Shown: positions 7,159 through 14,313, counted from the first letter of the stretch. The stretch: DNA of 15,116 nucleotides from UBA7887 sp964408735 (GCA_964408735.1 CAYPAX010000108.1:1-15116); one strand, 5' to 3'. Numbers and translations: made by a program. Notes: generated from the letters alone by a model not told the origin.

Positions 7159-7472
7159 GCCTCGACGGTCTCTCTGCAATACAGCTCGTACAGCGTCGCC
7201 ATCAGCACCATGACCTCTTCTGAGGATATGGAATAGAACACGGTTTGTGCCGAGCGCCGGGCCGTGACAAGGCCGTCGCGCCTGAGCCGTGCAAGGTGCT
7301 GCGACAGGGCCGACTGCCCCAGGCCCACCACCTCTTGCAGCGCGCCCACCGAGCGCTCGCCCTGGGCCAACTCGCACATCACGAGAAGGCGGTACTCGTT
7401 GCTCAACGCCTTGAGCAGACCTGCAGCTTTCGCCGCCTTGCCCTTGAGGTCGTCGATATCGAAGTCAGTCAT
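7155..7472 (-). CDS. shdrR: ArsR-family sulfane-sulfur-responsive repressor (BigR/SqrR/sHdrR type)
   Basis: A 105-residue winged-helix regulator. The DNA-reading part is ERSVGALQEVVGLGQSALSQHLARLRRDGLV (residues 39-69 region; helix core QSALSQHLARL at 53-63). It has exactly two cysteines, C33 in VMCELAQGE and C99 in LYELYC. They are 66 residues apart, the same spacing as the sensing pair of Rhodobacter SqrR (C41/C107), which forms a polysulfide bridge and releases DNA. The metal-binding ELCVCD motif of arsenic sensors is absent. It is divergent from the dsrE3C-sHdr operon and convergent with the amidotransferase-like gene, and candidate operators lie in both divergent control regions. It probably represses the sHdr and lipoate genes, and perhaps itself. 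The name follows location and cysteine spacing; a SoxR- or BigR-like paralogue with the same chemistry is the main alternative. Confidence 0.82.
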   Translation of the reverse strand: MTDFDIDDLKGKAAKAAGLLKALSNEYRLLVMCELAQGERSVGALQEVVGLGQSALSQHLARLRRDGLVTARRSAQTVFYSISSEEVMVLMATLYELYCRETVEA

Positions 7473-7555
7473 GCCACGTCCGCTCTTGACTTCCCGTTCA
7501 CTGTCGCGGAAATTAGCATAATCTAATATGAGGCGCCGTTCCAGGCGGAAAGCAC
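7473..7555. promoter_or_regulatory. divergent promoter region of the regulator and the sHdr operon, with operator-like repeat
   Basis: An 83-bp gap holding ATTAG (7512-7516), a 6-bp spacer and CTAAT (7523-7527), a perfect 5-bp inverted repeat. Aligned with the first divergent region, both read ATTAG-N6-(C/G)TAATAT (6410-6427 and 7512-7529). TTCACT (7497-7502) and TAATCT (7519-7524), 16 bp apart, are a weak candidate -35/-10 pair overlapping the repeat, which would fit repression by occlusion. AGGCGGAA at 7543-7550 is the ribosome-binding site of the plus-strand gene. Confidence 0.6.
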
Positions 7556-7936
7556 ATGGCCGACAAGCTGCTGATCATCCTGGTCAATACCGATCCCCGC
7601 AATCCGGAGGAGCTGGGGGCGCCGTTCTTCCAGGCGAGCGTTGCTGCGGCGATGGAATACGACGTCAGCGTGCTTTGCACCGCGACCGCCGGCCAGCTCA
7701 TGAAAAAGGGCGTGGCAGACCAGTTGACAGTCAAGGAAGGCGCGGACAAGACAGTTTACGATTTTATCCAGGACGCCCACGAAGCCGGGGTGAAGTTCCT
7801 CTGCTGTTCGCCGAACCTCGATCTGTTCGACATGACCGAGGATGACCTGATCCCCGAATGCGAGGGTATCGTCGGCGGCGCCTACCTCATTGAGCAGGTC
7901 ATGGAAGACGAAGACCTGCGAACTTTGACCTACTAA
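7556..7936 (+). CDS. dsrE3C: DsrE-family sulfur carrier, DsrE3C-like
   Basis: A 126-residue DsrE/DsrF-like protein: N-terminal beta strand KLLIILVNTDP (4-14), then a C-terminal Cys-Cys pair at C83-C84 in VKFLCCSPNLDLFDM. The cysteine in this position carries persulfide in the family. Sulfurtransferases of the DsrE3C type stand at the head of sHdr operons and exchange sulfane sulfur with TusA. The subtype name rests on length, the double cysteine and gene position. It is the first gene of the plus-strand operon, 27 bp downstream of the operator-like repeat, with a purine-rich ribosome-binding site just before the ATG. It is 13 bp from shdrC1. Other cysteines, C41 and C102, look structural or incidental. 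Confidence 0.82.
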   Translation: MADKLLIILVNTDPRNPEELGAPFFQASVAAAMEYDVSVLCTATAGQLMKKGVADQLTVKEGADKTVYDFIQDAHEAGVKFLCCSPNLDLFDMTEDDLIPECEGIVGGAYLIEQVMEDEDLRTLTY

Positions 7937-7949
7937 CGGTTTGTGACCG

Positions 7950-8696
7950 ATGGCACAGGTGACTGAAACCATCGGCGATCCGGTTTCCGCGACCCCGGCG
8001 GTTGACCGTGACGAGCTCGAGGAGATCTACAGGGATATCAAGTCGCATCCGCGCTTCGATCACGAGCTCAACGGCTGCCTAAATTGCGGCATTTGCACCG
8101 CGACCTGCCCGTCGGCACACTACTACGACTATTCGCCGCGCGAGATCGTCCAGCTCTTGTGGACCGAAAATCTCGAAGGCATCTACGATGCCATGCAGGA
8201 GAAGATCTGGGCCTGTGCCCAATGCTATACCTGCGCAGCGCGCTGCCCATTCGGCAACTCGCCCGGTGGCCTGGTCATGGTCATGCGCGAGGTCGCGATC
8301 AAGCACGACATGGAATCGGCGAAGAATGTGCTGAGGCCGTTCTCGCGGGTCATGCTCAAGCTGATCTCGACCGGCAACCAGCTGGCGCCGAACATGATCA
8401 GCCAGGAGCATTTTCCGGACTGGGGGCCGAACATCAGCAAGATCGACGCGCCGCTCGGCGTGCTGCGCAAGGCCATCCCGATGCCCACCCTGCACACCCT
8501 CGATACGGCGTGGCAGGTCAATCTCAAGACGTCGGTGGAGCTCTATACGATCTGGGAGGAGACCGGCGTTCTCGACCAGTTGGAGACCATCGACGAGAAC
8601 CTGTTCGACGTCATCTCCGACATCATGGACGAGAAGCGCGAGGACTACGAGGACTGGCTCGAAGAGCAGGAAGACGATGACGATGATGAGGATTAG
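7950..8696 (+). CDS. shdrC1: sHdrC1, iron-sulfur subunit of the sHdr complex
   Basis: A 248-residue ferredoxin-like subunit related to HdrC. Two classical [4Fe-4S] motifs are complete: C43, C46, C49 and C53 (CLNCGICTATCP) and C89, C92, C95 and C99 (CAQCYTCAARCP), the second ending in CP as usual. No membrane helix is seen, so it is a soluble cytoplasmic subunit that passes electrons between sHdrA and the B subunits. Residues from about 229 to the end form a very acidic tail (EEQEDDDDDED at the end). It is followed after 5 bp by shdrB1, the expected partner, and the order C1-B1-A-H-C2-B2 identifies the type-I cluster. No strong Shine-Dalgarno precedes the ATG, so translation may depend partly on coupling to the gene before it. 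Confidence 0.9.
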   Translation: MAQVTETIGDPVSATPAVDRDELEEIYRDIKSHPRFDHELNGCLNCGICTATCPSAHYYDYSPREIVQLLWTENLEGIYDAMQEKIWACAQCYTCAARCPFGNSPGGLVMVMREVAIKHDMESAKNVLRPFSRVMLKLISTGNQLAPNMISQEHFPDWGPNISKIDAPLGVLRKAIPMPTLHTLDTAWQVNLKTSVELYTIWEETGVLDQLETIDENLFDVISDIMDEKREDYEDWLEEQEDDDDDED

Positions 8697-8701
8697 GCGC
8701 C

Positions 8702-10033
8702 ATGGATAGACAGGACGAGCGCTTCACCGGCCACGGCAATGAATGGCGTGACGCCAATCTCAGTCCCGACCAGGCGCGAGCCGCCACCTCGTGGGTGGAG
8801 ACGCGCATCGACAAGCGCGCGCTGGCCGTCGACAAGGACCGGGTCGAGGACGTGCGCGACGCCATGTGGCAGCTCGAGAAGGACGGCGAGATCATCGTCC
8901 ACCGGGTCGCCGACCACAATCAGCCGATCGAGGCGAAGACCCTCTACGGCTGGACCAAGCGCATCCCGACGAACCAGCTTTGGCACCACAAATCCTGCGG
9001 CCAATGCGGCAATATTCCGGGCTATCCCACGTCGTTGCTGTGGCTGATGAACGAGCTGGATATCTCCTATCTCGACGAGACCGACCAGACTTCGTGCACG
9101 GCCTGGAACTATCACGGCTCGGGCATCGGCAATGTGGTGAGCCTGGCCGCGGTGTTCCTGCGCAATTTCCACCAGGCCTATGTGTCGGGGCGTTCCCGGG
9201 GGCTGGACGCAGGGCACTATTACCCGCTGGTCCATTGCGGCACCTCGTTCGGCAATTATAAGGAGATGCGGCATTTTCTGCTGCATTCGGCCGAGCTTCG
9301 CGAGCAGGTAACGAAGATCCTCGGCAAGCTCGGCAGGCTTGTCGATGGCAAGCTATTGATCCCGGAAGAGATCGTGCACTATTCCGAGTGGCTGCACGTG
9401 ATGCGGGACCGGGTCAAGGGGCGCCAGCAGATCGACTGCGGCCATCTGCGCGCAACCATCCACCCCGCCTGCCATGTCTATAAAATGGTGCCCGAGGACG
9501 TCATCTATGATGACGATGTGTTGGACGGCAATCGGGTCGCCGTCTCGACCGGCATCGTCGAGGCGCTCGGCGCCCAGGCCATCGACTATTCGACCTGGTA
9601 CGACTGCTGCGGCTTCGGCTTCCGCCACATCATTTCGGAACGTGAGTTCACGCGCTCCTACGCCATCGACCGCAAGATTCGCGTGGCGGTGGAGGAGGCG
9701 CAGGCAGATGTGATGATCGGCCATGACACGGGCTGCATCACGACCCTCGACAAGAACCAGTGGATCGGCAAGGCGGTCGACAAGTTCTACGAGCTGCCGG
9801 TGATGGCCGACTGCCAGTTCGCGGCTCTTCTCTGCGGCGCGGACCCTTACAAGATCGTGCAATTGCATTGGCATGCCTCACCCTTCGAGACCCTGCTCGA
9901 AAAGCTCGGGGTCGATTGGCAAAAGGCCAAGGCCGAGTTCGAGACCTATCTGGGTGAGGTCGAGGCAGGGCGCATTGAGACGCTCTACGATCCCGCGCGC
10001 GCCATCACTTCCGGCCCGGGTTTCGCCGCATGA
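8702..10033 (+). CDS. shdrB1: sHdrB1, CCG-domain subunit of the sHdr complex
   Basis: A 443-residue HdrB-related subunit, longer than sHdrB2 through an N-terminal extension of about 90 residues. The CCG cysteines are non-canonical. The C-terminal half has C257 (HPACHVY), C302-C303 (DCCGFG) and C345 in HDTGC, where Asp342 stands in place of the first Cys of CxxC. The N-terminal half has C99/C102 (SCGQCG), C132 and C179 but no CC pair. Canonical HdrB subunits use such cysteines to bind the non-cubane FeS clusters that split disulfides, so B1 probably carries an altered site. It overlaps shdrA by 4 bp (ATGA), implying coupled translation. It is assigned by position between shdrC1 and shdrA and by the CCG remnants. 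Confidence 0.9.
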   Translation: MDRQDERFTGHGNEWRDANLSPDQARAATSWVETRIDKRALAVDKDRVEDVRDAMWQLEKDGEIIVHRVADHNQPIEAKTLYGWTKRIPTNQLWHHKSCGQCGNIPGYPTSLLWLMNELDISYLDETDQTSCTAWNYHGSGIGNVVSLAAVFLRNFHQAYVSGRSRGLDAGHYYPLVHCGTSFGNYKEMRHFLLHSAELREQVTKILGKLGRLVDGKLLIPEEIVHYSEWLHVMRDRVKGRQQIDCGHLRATIHPACHVYKMVPEDVIYDDDVLDGNRVAVSTGIVEALGAQAIDYSTWYDCCGFGFRHIISEREFTRSYAIDRKIRVAVEEAQADVMIGHDTGCITTLDKNQWIGKAVDKFYELPVMADCQFAALLCGADPYKIVQLHWHASPFETLLEKLGVDWQKAKAEFETYLGEVEAGRIETLYDPARAITSGPGFAA

Positions 10034-11061
10034 GCCGCCCGATCCTTGTCGTTGGCGGTGGTCCCGCCGGATTGTCGGCGGCGCAGGCGCTGGCGAGCGT
10101 CGGCCAATCCGTGGTGCTGGTCGAGAAGGCGGACGCGCTCGGCGGCGCGCCCATCCAGTCGGGCTATGCCAAGCTGGTTCCGTCCGGCGAATGGGCCAAG
10201 GACGCCATCGGCGGCATGGTCGCCAGGGCGGAAGCGGAGGCGCTAGTCGATGTGCGTCTTGGCTGCGCCGTTGACGCCTTCGAGGGCGTGCCGGGCGACT
10301 TCCGTGCCACGCTCTCCGACGGGAGTGTGGCCGAAGCGGCGGCGGCCGTCCTGTGCACCGGCTTCACCCATTTCGATTCCGCCAACAAGCCCGAATGGGG
10401 ATTCGGAACCTTCCCGGATGTGGTCACCACCACCCAGGTCGAGCAGATGATCTCGTCCGGCGGCGGCGTGCGCTGCCCCTCGGACGGGCGCGAGCCCGAG
10501 CGTGTGGCGATCCTGCTCTGCGTCGGCTCCCGCGACCGCCAGATCGGCCGCGAATGGTGCTCCAAGGTGTGCTGCACGGTCTCGGCCAATCTCGCCATGG
10601 AAATCCGCGAGGAGCTGCCCGCCTGCAACGTCTACGTCTATTACATGGATATCCGCACCTTCGGGCTCTACGAGGACAAGTACTATTGGCGCAGCCAGGA
10701 AGAAGCCAAGGTGAAGTACATCAAATCGCGTATTGCCGAGGTCACCTCCGACGGCAAGCGCCTGGTGGTCAAGGGCGAGGACACCCTGGTCAAGCGGCCC
10801 ATCACCATCCCCTTCGACATGGTCGTGCACGCCATCGGCATGGACCCCAATGTGGACAACATGAAGCTTGGCGCCATCTTCGATGTGGCGCTGGAGAGCC
10901 ACGGTCATATCGGCCGCGCCAGTGCCTACGAGGCGATCAGCGGCACCTCGCGGCCGGGCGTATTCGTCGCCGGTGCCGCGACCGGGCCGGAGACCATCGA
11001 CGATTCGATTGCGCAAGGGCAGGCGGCGGCGCTGGCCGCCATGGCGAGTGCGCGCGAATGA
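10030..11061 (+). CDS. shdrA: sHdrA, FAD and iron-sulfur subunit of the sHdr complex
   Basis: A 343-residue flavoprotein, the electron-bifurcating-HdrA-like core in a short form. It has a Rossmann FAD motif VVGGGPAGLSAAQAL (7-21) at the very N-terminus, so the N-terminal FeS domain and the C-terminal ferredoxin domains of methanogen HdrA are absent. The HdrA cluster signature is present: C164 (LLCVGSRD), C177 (EWCSKV) and C181-C182 (VCC). A late FAD-binding stretch is VFVAGAATGPETIDDSIAQG (311-330). In this pathway sHdrA is the central subunit of the soluble complex thought to oxidise protein- or thiol-bound sulfane sulfur, with LbpA as proposed electron acceptor. It overlaps shdrB1 upstream and shdrH downstream by 4 bp each (ATGA), so the three are probably translationally coupled. 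Confidence 0.92.
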   Translation: MSRPILVVGGGPAGLSAAQALASVGQSVVLVEKADALGGAPIQSGYAKLVPSGEWAKDAIGGMVARAEAEALVDVRLGCAVDAFEGVPGDFRATLSDGSVAEAAAAVLCTGFTHFDSANKPEWGFGTFPDVVTTTQVEQMISSGGGVRCPSDGREPERVAILLCVGSRDRQIGREWCSKVCCTVSANLAMEIREELPACNVYVYYMDIRTFGLYEDKYYWRSQEEAKVKYIKSRIAEVTSDGKRLVVKGEDTLVKRPITIPFDMVVHAIGMDPNVDNMKLGAIFDVALESHGHIGRASAYEAISGTSRPGVFVAGAATGPETIDDSIAQGQAAALAAMASARE

Positions 11062-11804
11062 GAGCATTGCCCCGCCTCGAGCTTAGCGGCCCGCGCCTCG
11101 ACGAGGCGTATGAGGCGCTGCTCGCGAGCGCCGAGCCCCGCGGCGGCATCCTCCGCCTTGTCGAGGCGCTATCGGCCAAATGTACGCTGTTCGCCAGCGT
11201 GTTCGCTTCTGAACGGTTTGCCGAGCAGAGCGATGCCGATCTCGTGGAAGCTTGTACCTTTGCCGCGACCGCGCGCCGGCGTGTCGGCGCGGCACTGGAG
11301 GAGCGCGGCATCAAGGCCATGCGCGAGGCCATCGAAGCGCTGCTCGATGCCGAGGATGCGGATGTGGCGCTGGCGGCCTTTTGCGCCCGGTTCCCAGTTG
11401 ATCGGCAGCACAGCTGGGTGCGCGACCTGGGCGCGGAGCTACTGCATTTCACGGCGCCGGACCGCTTTCCCCTGATGACCCGCTGGATGTGGGATGCGCG
11501 CAGCAGCACAGGCGTGCTGCGCGAGATCTGGCATGGCGATGGCGTGGAGGCGGTGGCGGACGACGAAGCCGCCCATGTAGCGCTGCGCGCGGAGCTGGCG
11601 ACCTATCTCAAGGGCCGCGGGGTCTGGCATGCCGTGCCGCTGACCATCGACCTGCTCTGTGCCCAGGTCTATGCCGGCTACATCCAGGCGCAAGGCGCGG
11701 CCTTCCTGCGCGCCGACTTCTCCGGCGATGACGATCCCGGCTATTACCTTTGCCGCATGCTTGGCATCGATGCACCGCATCGAGCCCTGGTCCTACAGGG
11801 GTAG
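11058..11804 (+). CDS. shdrH: sHdrH, conserved sHdr-cluster protein of unknown function
   Basis: A 248-residue protein in the slot between shdrA and shdrC2 where sHdr clusters carry a hypothetical gene, shdrH. The start is the ATG overlapping the shdrA stop (ATGA); the same frame stays open far upstream but only as a shadow of shdrA. The protein looks alpha-helical and acidic, with no FeS or nucleotide motif. Cysteines at 42, 66, 109, 201 and 232 are scattered. Trp-rich segments such as DRFPLMTRWMWDAR (135-148) are likely structural. Its strict place among complex genes suggests it is needed for the complex's assembly or activity, but no biochemical role is known to me. It ends 5 bp before the shdrC2 start. 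Confidence 0.85.
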   Translation: MRALPRLELSGPRLDEAYEALLASAEPRGGILRLVEALSAKCTLFASVFASERFAEQSDADLVEACTFAATARRRVGAALEERGIKAMREAIEALLDAEDADVALAAFCARFPVDRQHSWVRDLGAELLHFTAPDRFPLMTRWMWDARSSTGVLREIWHGDGVEAVADDEAAHVALRAELATYLKGRGVWHAVPLTIDLLCAQVYAGYIQAQGAAFLRADFSGDDDPGYYLCRMLGIDAPHRALVLQG

Positions 11805-11809
11805 CCGTC

Positions 11810-12544
11810 ATGCCCATTCACGAAGTCTCTCTGATCCGTCCGGAAAACTTGCACGAGCAAGAGTCGCTCGAAGTGGATGGCGTCGATGTTTCCGGGCATT
11901 GGAGCACCTTCATCGATAGCCGCGTGGTCAGCGATTACAACGAGGCCCTGCAGGAGGAAGTCGCGGCGCTGCCCGGCGGTGCGCATATCCATCGCTGCTG
12001 GCAATGCAGCTCCTGCACCAACGCCTGCACGATTCATGCGCTCAACCCGGACTTCAATCCGCGCTTCTGGATCTATCTGGTGCGCATCGGCTTGGAATCG
12101 GAGCTGCTGCGCGACAAGGACATCATCTGGCAGTGCGTGTCGTGCAACAAATGCACCTATGCCTGTCCGCGCGACGTCGAGCCCGAAGGGGTCATGAAAG
12201 CGCTCGGCCAGTGGCTCGAGCTCAAGGGCCACGTGCCCACCTCGCCATCGCATCATTTCGACGACGTGTTCGCTGGCCAGGTCTTCGAGACCGGCCGTAT
12301 CGAGGAAGGCCGCATCATCCGCAGCTTCTTCGCGCGCACCGGCCAGGCGCTGCGCCAGCCCTGGCTGGTAGAGATGGTAAAGCGCCTGGCGCGCCATCTG
12401 CCGTTGCGCCTGCTCGCGACGATGGGCATCGCCGGCCTGCTACGGCCGCGCACACGGGGTTGGGGGCCTGCCCGTGACGCGATCAACGACTACGTGGCCG
12501 AGCGCAAGGCGGCGGACCGCCGCGCCCTGGGGCTGGGAGAGTAA
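11810..12544 (+). CDS. shdrC2: sHdrC2, iron-sulfur subunit of the sHdr complex
   Basis: A 244-residue ferredoxin-like HdrC homologue. Two [4Fe-4S] motifs are complete: C63, C66, C69 and C73 (CWQCSSCTNAC) and C109, C112, C115 and C119 (CVSCNKCTYACP). The first is followed by TIH rather than proline. An N-terminal extension of about 60 residues precedes the first motif. The C-terminal third has a mildly hydrophobic, basic stretch around 181-208 (RLARHLPLRLLATMGIAGLL within it), too short and broken for a clear membrane anchor. I chose the ATG at 11810 because AGGGG at 11797-11801 is well placed before it; an in-frame ATG at 11750 would overlap shdrH by 55 bp. It is followed after 4 bp by its partner shdrB2. 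Confidence 0.9.
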   Translation: MPIHEVSLIRPENLHEQESLEVDGVDVSGHWSTFIDSRVVSDYNEALQEEVAALPGGAHIHRCWQCSSCTNACTIHALNPDFNPRFWIYLVRIGLESELLRDKDIIWQCVSCNKCTYACPRDVEPEGVMKALGQWLELKGHVPTSPSHHFDDVFAGQVFETGRIEEGRIIRSFFARTGQALRQPWLVEMVKRLARHLPLRLLATMGIAGLLRPRTRGWGPARDAINDYVAERKAADRRALGLGE

Positions 12545-12548
12545 GGCC

Positions 12549-13475
12549 ATGGCGAACAAACATCAGAAGGTCGCCTACTATCCGGGCTGCGCCCTCGAAG
12601 GCTCGGGCCATGCCTATAACAGCTCCACCAAGGCGCTGGGCAAGGCGCTCGATCTCGACCTCGTCGAAATCGACAACTGGAACTGCTGCGGCGCCATGGA
12701 AGTCAAGAATATCGACCCCAAGCTGCAGACCTATCTGTCGTCGCGGGTGATGTCGATCGCCGCCAACGACATGGGTTTCGACACCATCATGGCGCCGTGC
12801 AACGGCTGCTACCACAATCTCAAAAAGGCCGAGCACGATCTGGCCGAGGACGAGGAAAGCGTCGCCGTGGTCGGCCGCCTGTCGGAGAAAGCCGGGCACG
12901 CGACCTATCGCGCCGGCCAGGCCACCACCATCCATGCGCTGGACTGGATCAAGCAGGCGATCGGCGAGGAGGGCTTGCGCGAGCGCGTGCGCAACAGCCT
13001 GTCCGGTCTCAAGGTCGCGAACTATTACGGCTGCATGTATACCCGCCCGCGGCACATCTTTCCCGAAAAAGACGCCGGCCCGGGCTCGGAGTCCACGCAC
13101 CAGCCGCACTTCATGGACGACCTGCTCGAGGCGGCCGGCGCCGAGATCGTCGACTATCCCCTCAAGACGGCGTGCTGCGGCGGTGCCCATACCCTGTCGG
13201 ACAGCGACACTTCCACCCGTCTCGTGCTCAATCTGATCGAGACGGCGGAGGCCTGCGGCGCCGAGGTCATTGCGACCGAATGCCCGACCTGCCACAGTGG
13301 CCTGGAGATGCATCAGATCCGGGCCGAAAAGGTCTTCGACAAGAAGACCCGCCCGGTCATTCTCTATTTCACCCAGCTTCTCGGTCTCGCCCTGGGGCTC
13401 AAGCCGCGCAAGCTCGGCGTGCACGAGAACGTCTCCGATGCCCTGCCGCTGCTCAAGCAAAAGGGCCTGGCATGA
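12549..13475 (+). CDS. shdrB2: sHdrB2, CCG-domain subunit of the sHdr complex
   Basis: A 308-residue HdrB homologue with two complete CCG motifs. The first is C14, C46-C47 and C84/C87 (YPGC, NWNCCG, APCNGC). The second is C162, C209-C210 and C245/C248 (YYGC, TACCGG, TECPTC). These residues bind the non-cubane [4Fe-4S] clusters at which heterodisulfides are cleaved or formed, so B2 is the likely site of sulfur-substrate chemistry, in contrast to the altered B1. Length is typical for HdrB. The start at 12549 follows the shdrC2 stop closely (4 bp between them); the same frame is open further upstream but only as shadow. It overlaps the next small gene by 4 bp (ATGA). Confidence 0.92.
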   Translation: MANKHQKVAYYPGCALEGSGHAYNSSTKALGKALDLDLVEIDNWNCCGAMEVKNIDPKLQTYLSSRVMSIAANDMGFDTIMAPCNGCYHNLKKAEHDLAEDEESVAVVGRLSEKAGHATYRAGQATTIHALDWIKQAIGEEGLRERVRNSLSGLKVANYYGCMYTRPRHIFPEKDAGPGSESTHQPHFMDDLLEAAGAEIVDYPLKTACCGGAHTLSDSDTSTRLVLNLIETAEACGAEVIATECPTCHSGLEMHQIRAEKVFDKKTRPVILYFTQLLGLALGLKPRKLGVHENVSDALPLLKQKGLA

Positions 13476-13870
13476 TAAGCTTTGCCGACATAGAGGCGCG
13501 GCTCGACGCCTGTCCGAGCGACCCGGACGAGCTGTTGTCGCTTGGCGAGGCGGTTCTCGAGCATTGGCTCGATGCGCGAGGCGAAATGCCGACCCGCGAG
13601 AGCCACGAAGGATTCCGGCTGCTGGCGCTGCATCGCCAGGGCGCGCGTGGCGAGCCGTCATTCAATGCCTGCCGCGAGACCTGCCGAGAGCTTGTCTATC
13701 GGTGTAACATGATCAAGTTAGGCGCGAGCAATGGCAGCGAGCACGAAGCCGGTTTGGCCGTTATGGTGGCGCGCCATCTCGCCCTGTTCGTCCGCGGCAA
13801 GCTGGCAGAATCCGAGCTCGGCGAGTTCTGCTGCTCGTCGCGGCCCTTGAGAGCTGTTGGAGAAAGATGA
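13472..13870 (+). CDS. small cysteine-rich protein of unknown function between shdrB2 and lbpA
   Basis: A 132-residue protein that I do not recognise beyond its position. It has six cysteines: C14, then a tight group C67, C71 and C78 (NACRETCRELVYRC, a CX3CX6C pattern), then a C-terminal pair C120-C121 (GEFCCSS). It is largely helical by composition, cytoplasmic, and has no signal peptide or membrane segment. It overlaps both neighbours by 4 bp (ATGA at 13472 and at 13867), so it is made in step with sHdrB2 and LbpA. This suggests a role at the interface of complex and carrier: FeS or metal binding, sulfane transfer, or help in delivering LbpA. That is inference only. The start is fixed by the overlap with the shdrB2 stop; the open frame further upstream is a shadow of shdrB2. 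Confidence 0.8.
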   Translation: MISFADIEARLDACPSDPDELLSLGEAVLEHWLDARGEMPTRESHEGFRLLALHRQGARGEPSFNACRETCRELVYRCNMIKLGASNGSEHEAGLAVMVARHLALFVRGKLAESELGEFCCSSRPLRAVGER

Positions 13871-14313
13871 TGCCCCTCGTTCGCGGATGCAATTTGCCCG
13901 ATGAGCTGCTGTACGACGTCGAAAACAATATCTGGTACCGCGACCAGGGCGACGGCACGGTCACCGTCGGCATGACCGCTGTGGCCGCCGCGATGGCAGG
14001 GCAACTGGTTGCAGTGACGCCCAAGAAGGTCGGCCGCACGATCAAGCCGGGCAAGGGCTGTGCGATTATCGAGTCGGGCAAGTGGGTCGGTGCGGCAAAG
14101 ATCGGCAGCGGCGGCGAGATCGTCGAGATCAACGAAAGTCTGGTCGCCTCGCCGACCATCGCCAATGACGACCCCTATACCGAGGGCTGGCTGGTGCGGG
14201 TGCGGCCTGAGGATTGGAGTGGATTTTCGGGCCAGCTCACCAGCGGCTCGGACGTTGCGGCGGAATATGAAGCGAAGATGGACGCCGACGGATTCGAGGG
14301 CTGCGAGGCATGA
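13867..14313 (+). CDS. lbpA: LbpA, lipoate-binding GcvH-like protein
   Basis: A 148-residue single-domain protein of the biotinyl/lipoyl carrier fold related to glycine-cleavage H protein. The lipoylated lysine is K72 in IIESGKWVG (67-75). The domain runs from about NIWYRDQGDGTVTVGMT (21-37), typical of the GcvH N-terminus, to EGWLVRVRPEDW (106-117). In sHdr loci LbpA replaces the H protein of central metabolism as a dedicated, essential component of sulfur oxidation, proposed to take electrons from or present substrate to the complex. It would be loaded by the ligase, LipS and LipT proteins of the minus-strand operon. Cysteines C8, C65 and C146 are present; C65 lies seven residues before the lipoyl lysine. 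Two ATGs (13867 and 13870) are possible; the first makes a 4-bp overlap with the previous gene. Confidence 0.92.
   Translation: MMPLVRGCNLPDELLYDVENNIWYRDQGDGTVTVGMTAVAAAMAGQLVAVTPKKVGRTIKPGKGCAIIESGKWVGAAKIGSGGEIVEINESLVASPTIANDDPYTEGWLVRVRPEDWSGFSGQLTSGSDVAAEYEAKMDADGFEGCEA

Noticed and set aside
6475..7377. 300-codon minus-strand frame covering the amidotransferase-like gene and part of the regulator
   Set aside because: It is antisense shadow; the plus-strand amidotransferase fold motifs and the ArsR frame account for this DNA.
10353..11057. Upstream extension of the shdrH frame through shdrA
   Set aside because: The translation is Arg/His/Gly-rich shadow sequence over the well-supported shdrA; the ATGA overlap at 11058 gives the natural start.
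12797..13471. Upstream extension of the cysteine-rich small gene through shdrB2
   Set aside because: It overlaps intact CCG motifs of shdrB2 in another frame and reads as shadow; the real start is the ATG at 13472.
13867..14313. Glycine cleavage H protein of central metabolism
   Set aside because: No gcvT or gcvP is nearby and the gene is coupled to sHdr genes; the sequence also extends beyond a standard GcvH end, which fits LbpA.
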